The translations under genes were made by a program, and so were the position numbers. Shown here one piece after another: positions 7,819 to 14,741 of a DNA stretch of 48,787 nucleotides. This DNA comes from JAVVSR01 sp036654095 (GTDB lineage Bacteria; Bacillota; Clostridia; Christensenellales; CAG-917), in the NCBI GenBank assembly GCA_036654095.1, contig JAVVSR010000013.1:1-48787 (forward strand), read 5' to 3'. A model generated the notes under the pieces. The model had not been told where the DNA came from, did not search any database, and worked only from the letters and a program-made list of their open reading frames with translations. Each line of letters opens with the position of its first letter. Position 1 is the first letter of the stretch.

Positions 7819-9030
7819 ATGAAACTAAAAAAACTTTTAGCAATCGTTTTATCGGTTGCGCTCCTAGCCACCTGTTTTGTTATGCTTGCAGGCTGTGGTA
7901 ATAATGATGCAACTAACGAAAAAGTGCTACGCGTAGCTGTTGTCACCAGTCCATCGGGTGTTGACGATGGAAATTTCAATGGCGATGTCTTTAAAGGCGT
8001 TACAAATTTTTCTGCCAAGTGCAAAGATTATGGCTATGATAAGGTTAATTACAAAAACGTAAACATCACTAATATGGATTGGGAAACCGCTTTAAAACCG
8101 GGTATCGAAGCCATTGTTACAGAATATGACGTTATCGTTTTATCAGGTTTTCAATTTGGCACCGCAGGGTTAAAAACAATAGCTGAGGCTAATCCAAAGG
8201 TATGCTTTATGCTTATCGACAGTTTTGTTAATGACGCTTCATTTAATCCTATTGCAATAAGCAATTTGTACGCTGTTCAATATGCCGAGCAAGAAAGCGG
8301 ATTTTTAGCAGGTGTTGCGGCAGCCCTTGAAACAACCACAAAAAAAGTAGCTGTTGTCAATGGTATCGCATTCCCAAGTAATGTCAACTATCAATGGGGC
8401 TTCTATTCTGGCGTAAACTACATCAACAGCCAAAAGAAAGATGAAGCAGGTTGGACTCCCGTTCAGATTGTTGAACTCGCAGGTCGTGGTGGCGAAAACG
8501 CAGGCACACAGTATTATGGCAACTATCTTGGTACATTTACCGACGCTACCGTAGGCAAAACAGTAGGCGACGCACTTATCGCTCAAGGTTGCGACATTAT
8601 TTTCGTAGCAGCAGGCGGAGCTGGCAATGGTGTGTTCACGGCAGCTAAAGAAGCCACAGCCAATGTTAAGGTTATCGGTTGTGACGCTAACGAATATAAT
8701 AACGGATTTAAGAGTGGTTCGGCTGGCGCAAACGTAGTTTTAACTAGCGCGTTGAAAGTTTTAAACAAATCAGTTTATGATGCTTTGGTTGACTATTCAT
8801 TCCACCGCTTTAAAGGTAATACAAATGCCTTCTTAAATGCTACTGGCGATTACACTGGCTATATTAAAGATGCTACTTCAAGCCAATTAAAACCAACAAC
8901 AATCACTGCTGTTGACGCAGCTTATGCGGCTATTAAAGCTGGCACAATTATTCCATCGGCAAACTTTAACGGCGTTACTTTCGCTAGTTTTGCAGTTGGT
9001 GTTCCACAAACTCCCGCAGCGCACGCTTAA
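7819..9030 (+). CDS. BMP-family nucleoside-binding lipoprotein
   Basis: A 403-residue substrate-binding lipoprotein of the BMP/PnrA/TmpC family, which binds purine nucleosides for an ABC importer. The N-terminus is a lipoprotein signal peptide (MKLKKLLAIVLSVALLATCF...) with lipobox LAGC and lipidated Cys at residue 26. The mature part has the periplasmic-binding fold with VAVVTSPSGVDDGNFNGDVFKG early, the position where BMP proteins carry a substrate-binding Asp and Phe/Trp. The ATG at 7819 is chosen because GAGGAGG lies 5 nt upstream; an upstream in-frame GTG at 7795 has no such site and would spoil the signal peptide. It is the first gene of the importer set and is followed by an intercistronic hairpin, a common way to make the binding protein in excess. 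Confidence 0.92.
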   Translation: MKLKKLLAIVLSVALLATCFVMLAGCGNNDATNEKVLRVAVVTSPSGVDDGNFNGDVFKGVTNFSAKCKDYGYDKVNYKNVNITNMDWETALKPGIEAIVTEYDVIVLSGFQFGTAGLKTIAEANPKVCFMLIDSFVNDASFNPIAISNLYAVQYAEQESGFLAGVAAALETTTKKVAVVNGIAFPSNVNYQWGFYSGVNYINSQKKDEAGWTPVQIVELAGRGGENAGTQYYGNYLGTFTDATVGKTVGDALIAQGCDIIFVAAGGAGNGVFTAAKEATANVKVIGCDANEYNNGFKSGSAGANVVLTSALKVLNKSVYDALVDYSFHRFKGNTNAFLNATGDYTGYIKDATSSQLKPTTITAVDAAYAAIKAGTIIPSANFNGVTFASFAVGVPQTPAAHA

Positions 9031-9041
9031 TATTTAATCTT

Positions 9042-9070
9042 GAGAGGGGAGTTATCTCCTCTCTCTCCTT
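9042..9070 (+). terminator. Intercistronic hairpin/attenuator after the binding protein
   Basis: gagaggggag, loop ttat, then ctcctctctc pairs over 10 bp with one G-U and is followed by cttttt. It sits between the binding-protein stop and the ATPase Shine-Dalgarno (ggaga at 9073-9077). It is probably a partial terminator or mRNA stabiliser that gives more lipoprotein than ATPase. Confidence 0.7.
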
Positions 9071-9083
9071 TTTAGGAGATACA

Positions 9084-10673
9084 ATGGACGACTTTATAAT
9101 TGAAATGCGAAATATCACAAAACGTTTCCCGGGAGTCGTGGCAAACGATAATGTGAGTATACAAATTAAAAAAGGTGAAATTTATGCCTTGTTGGGCGAA
9201 AATGGCGCAGGTAAATCTACTCTTATGAGTATGCTTTTTGGGCTATACGAACCAGACGAAGGCGAAATTTATGTGCGTGGCGAAAAAGTAAAACTTACTA
9301 GCCCTAACGACGCTACCGCATTAGGCATTGGTATGGTGCATCAACACTTTAAGTTGATACCGCCCTTCACTGTTGCCGAAAACATTATTTTAGGCAACGA
9401 GCCTAGAATGTGCGTTAATATTCCAAATATTGAATTAATTAAGAAAAAAACAGGAAAGGATAAATTCCATATAAAAACTCCCTTCCTTGATATAAAAAAT
9501 GCCAATCTGAAGGTTAAGGAAATAAGTCAGAAGTTTGGTTTAGAGGTAAATCCTACTGACAAAATTGAAAATCTGAACGTTTCAACTCAACAGCGCGTTG
9601 AGATTTTAAAAATGTTGTATCGCGATGCCGAAATCTTGATTTTTGACGAACCCACGGCTGTTTTAACTCCACAAGAAATCGAGTTTTTGCTTGAAATTAT
9701 TAGGGGACTACGCGATAGCGGAAAAACAATAATATTAATTTCACACAAATTAGAGGAAATTAAAAGTATAGCCGACCGTTGCGCCGTTTTGCGCCAAGGT
9801 AAACTTATTGAGGTTTTAAATACTGCAACCACTTCTACAACTGAAATGGCTAATCTTATGGTAGGCCGAGAAGTTTTATTTTCGATTGAAAAAACACCCG
9901 CTAACTTTGGCAAAGTGGTTTTAAAAATCGAAAATCTTTGCGCTACAAATATTTCCAAAGTTCAATGCGTTAAAGATATTTCTTTTGAAGTTCGCGAAGG
10001 CGAAATTTTTGCAATCGCTGGCGTAAGTGGCAACGGGCAAACTGAACTTGCCGACTGCATTGTTGGACTTATGAAAACAAGCAGTGGCAACGTTTTGCTT
10101 GATGATGAAGATATATCTAAAATAAGCGTTAAATCGCGTATCGAAAAAGGTATTTCATATATTCCTGAAGATAGGCAAAACGTTGGTTTAATTTTAGACC
10201 AATCGTTAGCCGAAAATATTGTGCTTAAAAACATCGGCAGTCAACCCTACTCCAAGCACGGCATTTTAAACCATAAAAGCATTTACAGCTACGCTGACAA
10301 AATTATCGCCAAATACGATGTTCGTACTGGTCAAGGCGCTAGGACAAATACGCGTTCTATGAGTGGCGGAAATCAACAAAAAGCCATAATCGGCCGCGAA
10401 ATTGAACTGTCTAACAAACTTATGATTTTCGTTCAACCTACTCGAGGCTTAGACGTCGGCGCGATTGAACATGTTTGGCAACTTATTTTAACCGAAAGAA
10501 CTAAAGGAAAAGCTATTTTACTTATTTCGCTTGAACTTGAAGAAATTATGAATCTTGCAGATACTATCGGCATTATTTACAACGGACATCTTGAAAAAAT
10601 TGCACCACGCGACTCCCTTTCCGAACGCGAAGTTGGTAGCTTTATGATGGGGGTAAAACAAAATGGACAATAA
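9084..10673 (+). CDS. Nucleoside ABC importer, double ATP-binding subunit
   Basis: A 529-residue ABC ATPase with two nucleotide-binding domains, of the NupO/YufO (RbsA-like) type. Domain 1 has Walker A GENGAGKST, Q-loop region MVHQHFKLIPPFTVAENI and Walker B ILIFDEPTAVLT; its signature is degenerate (VSTQQ instead of LSGGQ). Domain 2 has a degenerate Walker A (GVSGNGQTE) but a good signature (MSGGNQQK) and the family's FVQPTRGLD in place of the usual Walker B Glu. This asymmetry is typical of the family. A linker at ~residues 125-145 of domain 1 (IKKKTGKDKFHIKTP) looks like a short insertion. AGGAGA precedes the ATG. It overlaps the next permease gene by 11 bp, so translation is probably coupled. 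Confidence 0.95.
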   Translation: MDDFIIEMRNITKRFPGVVANDNVSIQIKKGEIYALLGENGAGKSTLMSMLFGLYEPDEGEIYVRGEKVKLTSPNDATALGIGMVHQHFKLIPPFTVAENIILGNEPRMCVNIPNIELIKKKTGKDKFHIKTPFLDIKNANLKVKEISQKFGLEVNPTDKIENLNVSTQQRVEILKMLYRDAEILIFDEPTAVLTPQEIEFLLEIIRGLRDSGKTIILISHKLEEIKSIADRCAVLRQGKLIEVLNTATTSTTEMANLMVGREVLFSIEKTPANFGKVVLKIENLCATNISKVQCVKDISFEVREGEIFAIAGVSGNGQTELADCIVGLMKTSSGNVLLDDEDISKISVKSRIEKGISYIPEDRQNVGLILDQSLAENIVLKNIGSQPYSKHGILNHKSIYSYADKIIAKYDVRTGQGARTNTRSMSGGNQQKAIIGREIELSNKLMIFVQPTRGLDVGAIEHVWQLILTERTKGKAILLISLELEEIMNLADTIGIIYNGHLEKIAPRDSLSEREVGSFMMGVKQNGQ

Positions 10674-12009
10674 TCTTAATCAACTTCCCGACAACCAAAA
10701 TCGCTTAAAACTTTTTTTAAGTAAATTAAAAATTGTTTTGCGAAAAGGCTTTATTTCTTTTTCAAAACGGCCTGCCCTGCAAGCGTGGGTTATCCCTATT
10801 AATTCAATTTTAATTTCATTTTTATTTGCTGCGATTATATTGCGCATAATCGGCGCGCAACCTAGCCTCGCTCTTGAAAGTATGTTTCAAGGCGCAGGGT
10901 TACTGCCTAAAGCAAGATACGGCGGTGGTCAATCACAACTTACCGACTTTATGACGCTTGTAAATAATGTCACTCCAATGATTTTTGCAGCTCTTGCCGT
11001 AGCAGTCGCTTTAAAGGCTGGGCTGTTTAATATCGGTGTGTCGGGGCAAATGATTATCTCGGGTTTCGTTGCTACCGTTCTTATCGGTTACAGCGGATTA
11101 GGCGCTGGAGCAAGTCGCGTACTTGTACTTTTAGTTGGTATCGTTATCGGCTCGGCAACTGGCGCGATTATGGGCTTTCTTAAATTTAAATTCAATATCA
11201 ACGAAGTTGTGCAAAGTATTATGTTTAACTACATTTATTTGTATGTAGTATCGTATTTCATTTCAAGCAAATACTTAAATACCATTACTCGCTCATCTAA
11301 TCCAATTTCCGACGCCTCTAGGCTTTCTCTTATGTCTGTCCCTGCTGGCAAGGTAAATGTTATTTTTTCAATCGGATTTATTATCGCCGTTATATTTTGC
11401 GTTCTTGTTTGGTTTTTATTAAAGAAAACCAAAATAGGTTACGAAATTAAAGCAGTCGGTTTAAATCGTAAAGCCTCAAATTTTTCAGGCATTAATGTAG
11501 GCAAAAATATTGTACTCGCAATGACTATTTCGGGCGCGCTCGCTGGCCTTGCCGGTGTTACTTATTTTTTGGGCGCTACAAACTCAATTAAACCCGAAAC
11601 TTTAATTTCAACAGGTTTTGACGCGATTGCTGTTACCCTGCTTGGAAATTCACATCCGCTAGGCATTGTCGTTGCCTCATTTCTAATTTCGGGTATGAAT
11701 AGCGGCAGTGTATATATGCAAGCAAAAGCGGGCGTTTCCACACAAATACCGTCGCTCATTATTGGATTGCTGCTATTATTCAGCGCGTGCGGAGCGTTTG
11801 TAAAACACTATATTATGAAATATGCCGAAATATTAGAAGAAAAGTACAAACCTATTGAAACAACAACTGTCGGTTCGATTGAAACCACTGACGTAATTCC
11901 ACCCGAAACAACCGATACTTTACAAAGTGGCACGGACATCGCGCCTAATGAAAAATCAACTGAAAATAACAATGAAATTAAAAACAATAATCAAAAGGAG
12001 GATATCTAA
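10663..12009 (+). CDS. Nucleoside ABC importer permease 1
   Basis: A 448-residue permease of the branched-chain amino acid/ribose family, NupP/YufP type. About nine to ten hydrophobic segments lie between residues ~40 and ~385, with a core GLFNIGVSGQMIISG and an ATPase-contact region GLNRKASNFSGINV. The last ~55 residues are hydrophilic, rich in Thr/Glu/Asn (ETTDVIPPETTDTLQSG...), and not part of the family fold. The start overlaps the ATPase gene and the stop overlaps the next start by 1 bp. With the lipoprotein, ATPase and second permease it forms a complete nucleoside importer in the cytoplasmic membrane. Confidence 0.93.
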   Translation: MDNNLNQLPDNQNRLKLFLSKLKIVLRKGFISFSKRPALQAWVIPINSILISFLFAAIILRIIGAQPSLALESMFQGAGLLPKARYGGGQSQLTDFMTLVNNVTPMIFAALAVAVALKAGLFNIGVSGQMIISGFVATVLIGYSGLGAGASRVLVLLVGIVIGSATGAIMGFLKFKFNINEVVQSIMFNYIYLYVVSYFISSKYLNTITRSSNPISDASRLSLMSVPAGKVNVIFSIGFIIAVIFCVLVWFLLKKTKIGYEIKAVGLNRKASNFSGINVGKNIVLAMTISGALAGLAGVTYFLGATNSIKPETLISTGFDAIAVTLLGNSHPLGIVVASFLISGMNSGSVYMQAKAGVSTQIPSLIIGLLLLFSACGAFVKHYIMKYAEILEEKYKPIETTTVGSIETTDVIPPETTDTLQSGTDIAPNEKSTENNNEIKNNNQKEDI

Positions 12010-12980
12010 TGGATTCCATTTTAACTGATATGCTATCTTTTGGCTTACCTCTATTTATTATCGCAATCGGCGGTATCTTTTCTGAAAGAAGTGGCATAAC
12101 AAACCTTGCGCTTGAGGGCTTTATGGGCTTCGGCGCTTTCTTTGGCGCGCTTGTCGCTGTGCTTATTACAGGTAAAGGCGTGCAATCAACCGAAGCTATG
12201 TACGTCGCTATTATTGCAGCCGCTATCGGTGGCGCGCTATTCGCGCTCCTTCACGCGTTTCTCTGCGTAATAATGAAGGCCGATATGGTAATCTCAGGCG
12301 TTGTAATGAACATTCTTGCAACTGCCCTAACAGCATTTTTAGTCCCTACCATAAACGAAAAGTTGTTTCACGCCTCAGCTGACGGAAAATTCCGTATTGG
12401 TATCGCAGGTAGGTTTTCTATCCCTGGTCTTTCTGAAATTCCTTATTTAGGTGGCCTTTTTTCAAATATCTATACATTTGAAATTATCATTGTTGTCATT
12501 GCAGTATTTTGTTGGTTGGTACTATATAAAACTCGATTCGGTATGCGCCTTCGCGCGTGTGGCGAGTTCCCTCAAGCGGCCGATGCAGCTGGCATAAATG
12601 TAACACGAATACGCTTTTCGGCAGTTATGATTTCGGGCGCGTTGTCAGGCATTGGCGGTATGTGCTTTGCATATTCCCTTTCCTCGCAGTTTGCGGCATA
12701 TCTTTTCTTTGTAGGCTATGGCTACCTGTCTATCGCCGCCCTTATTTTCGGAAACTGGAAAATTTTACCAACGTTTGGCGCGTGTATGCTATTTGCATTT
12801 GTTAAGTCATCGGCCAACTATATAAGCTCTATTGAAGGCTTCCACATCACAAGCACTGTAAACACAACACTTTTCGCAGCGCTACCCTACGCTATTACTT
12901 TGCTTGTATTAATATTCTTTAGCAAAAAAAATCGCGCTCCTCGCGCGCTCGGCGAAATTTACGACAAAGGCAAACGTTAA
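12009..12980 (+). CDS. Nucleoside ABC importer permease 2
   Basis: A 323-residue second permease, NupQ/YufQ type, with about eight to ten membrane segments. It has the family motif ERSGITNLALEGFMGFGAF near the N-terminus and ACGEFPQAADAAGINVTR in the cytoplasmic loop that contacts the ATPase. An AGGAGG Shine-Dalgarno sits in the end of the previous gene and TAATG fuses stop and start, so translation is coupled. The last ~15 residues are basic. It completes the heterodimeric channel of the importer. Confidence 0.93.
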   Translation: MDSILTDMLSFGLPLFIIAIGGIFSERSGITNLALEGFMGFGAFFGALVAVLITGKGVQSTEAMYVAIIAAAIGGALFALLHAFLCVIMKADMVISGVVMNILATALTAFLVPTINEKLFHASADGKFRIGIAGRFSIPGLSEIPYLGGLFSNIYTFEIIIVVIAVFCWLVLYKTRFGMRLRACGEFPQAADAAGINVTRIRFSAVMISGALSGIGGMCFAYSLSSQFAAYLFFVGYGYLSIAALIFGNWKILPTFGACMLFAFVKSSANYISSIEGFHITSTVNTTLFAALPYAITLLVLIFFSKKNRAPRALGEIYDKGKR

Positions 12981-13190
12981 ATATTATTGTTTACAATTAT
13001 GGCATTTTATTTGTAGCATTATAAAGTTCTTTAACAAAATACAAAACTAATAAACATCTCATTTGAAATAACAATGCCTATCAATACAATCTATTTCAAT
13101 ATTTTAATTGTCACAATTTATTAGTACAATTTGAAATTAATATTTTTAAACTGAACTTATTTAAATTCAATAATTTACTTTGAGGTTAAT

Positions 13191-14471
13191 ATGAAAATAC
13201 GATTTTACAACGCTCGCATTTTAACAATGGAAACACTTAACATAATATCGGGTGAAGTTTGGGTAAATAATGATAAAATTATTTTAGTCGGCGCGCCCAA
13301 AAACGAAAATCACATTTGGGACAGGGAAATAGATTGTAAAAATAATTTACTTATGCCCTCGTTCAAAAATGGTCATTCGCACTCGCCTATGACATATTTG
13401 CGTTCGCTTGCCGACGATGTTCCGCTTCAAGATTGGCTTTACAAAAAAGTATTTCCCTTCGAGGCTAAAGCAACAGGTCAAGACGTTTATTGGGGTACAG
13501 TATTGGCAATTATGGAATATTTAACAAGTGGCATATCTGCAACTTTTGATATGTATTTTTTTGAACGCGATTGTATACAAGCCTTTCTCGACACAGGATT
13601 TAGAGGCGTATTTTGTAGTGGATACAATTCAATTACAAGCTCAACAGAAACAGTATACAACCAGCTTTTAACTGAATATGATTTATGGAATACGCTTTCT
13701 CCATTGGTCAGCTATCAAATTGGATTTCACGCCGAATACACTACTCCGCGTCCAATGCTTGAGGAAATTTGCAAAGCAATCCACACACTTAAAGCTCCGT
13801 CATACACTCATCTTTCAGAGGGGCGCGGCGAACGCGAAGATTGCATAAAACGCAACGGCCTTTCGCCTACTGAATATTTAAGCAGTTTGGGATTTTGGGA
13901 TTATGGCGGTGGAGCATTTCATAGTATTCACCTTTCAGATGACGAAATCGATATTTTAAAGTCGAAAAACGTTGGCGTAATCACCAATTCAGCATGCAAC
14001 GCTAAAATAGCTAGCGGAATTGCGCCACTAACCAAATATCTCGCAAAGGGTGTAAATGTCGGGTTAGGCACAGATGGCCCAGCCTCAAACAATAGCCTTG
14101 ACTTTTTTAAGGAAATGTTTACCTGCTCGATATTACAAAAAGTTGAAACGTGGGATGCTAGTCAATTAGATGCAAATGATGTTCTTAAAATGGCTACGGT
14201 TGGTTCAGCTAAAGTTATGAGGTTAGACAACTGCGATACCCTGTCCGTCGGGAAACAGGCCGACATTATACTCATTAATATGAATGAACCTAATATGCAA
14301 CCTGAAAATAATATTCCCAAAAATATCGTATACGCGGGCAGCAAAAAAAACATTATGATGACTATGGTTGCAGGTAAAATACTTTATGAAAATGGTAATT
14401 TTAATATTGGCATTTCGCCTGAAGTGGTTTATCGTGAATTAAATAAAACAACTAAACGTATTTTAGCTTAA
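13191..14471 (+). CDS. Amidohydrolase, MTA/SAH/5'-deoxyadenosine deaminase type
   Basis: A 426-residue amidohydrolase of the MtaD/DadD (TrzA/AtzA-related) group, which deaminates adenine nucleosides such as 5'-methylthioadenosine, S-adenosylhomocysteine, adenosine or 5'-deoxyadenosine to inosine forms. The metal site is visible: HSH at 62-64 in NGHSHSPM, a His in GFHAEYTTPRP, a His in THLSEG, FHSIHLSDDE, and Asp in GLGTDGPASNN. The family feature NSACNAKIASGIAPL is present (N-P-x-S-N-x-K usual, so slightly divergent). GAGGTTA precedes the ATG. The 210-bp gap from the permease gene has no clear terminator, so the gene may be transcribed separately or by read-through. In context it would create the 6-oxopurine nucleoside that the local phosphorylase needs. 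Guanine deaminase is less likely. Confidence 0.88.
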   Translation: MKIRFYNARILTMETLNIISGEVWVNNDKIILVGAPKNENHIWDREIDCKNNLLMPSFKNGHSHSPMTYLRSLADDVPLQDWLYKKVFPFEAKATGQDVYWGTVLAIMEYLTSGISATFDMYFFERDCIQAFLDTGFRGVFCSGYNSITSSTETVYNQLLTEYDLWNTLSPLVSYQIGFHAEYTTPRPMLEEICKAIHTLKAPSYTHLSEGRGEREDCIKRNGLSPTEYLSSLGFWDYGGGAFHSIHLSDDEIDILKSKNVGVITNSACNAKIASGIAPLTKYLAKGVNVGLGTDGPASNNSLDFFKEMFTCSILQKVETWDASQLDANDVLKMATVGSAKVMRLDNCDTLSVGKQADIILINMNEPNMQPENNIPKNIVYAGSKKNIMMTMVAGKILYENGNFNIGISPEVVYRELNKTTKRILA

Positions 14472-14583
14472 TCGTTTTATATCGTAAAATATAAATTTTT
14501 ATTTGCTTTTATTGATTAAACTGTTTTTTTAGATAGTATTTTACAAATTATTAATTTCGATTTAATGTAAAAATTGTTTTTGT

Positions 14584-14629
14584 ATACAAACAAGAAAACG
14601 CTGTATATACAGCGTTTTCTTGTTTGTAT
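14584..14629. terminator. 46-bp perfect palindrome, bidirectional terminator
   Basis: Two 23-bp arms (atacaaacaagaaaacgctg.../...cagcgttttcttgtttgtat) form a perfect palindrome midway between the convergent deaminase and metal-ATPase genes, 112 bp from each stop. T-rich sequence follows on both strands. The rest of 14472-14741 is AT-rich, with nothing else recognised. Confidence 0.8.
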
Positions 14630-14741
14630 TTTACTTTATTATTTATTATTTAATTTTATTATTTATTAATATACGTACGTCAATAAAGTTGTCACATAAA
14701 AAATATTGCTTATAGTTTATTTTTCATATGGCTTTTTTAAT

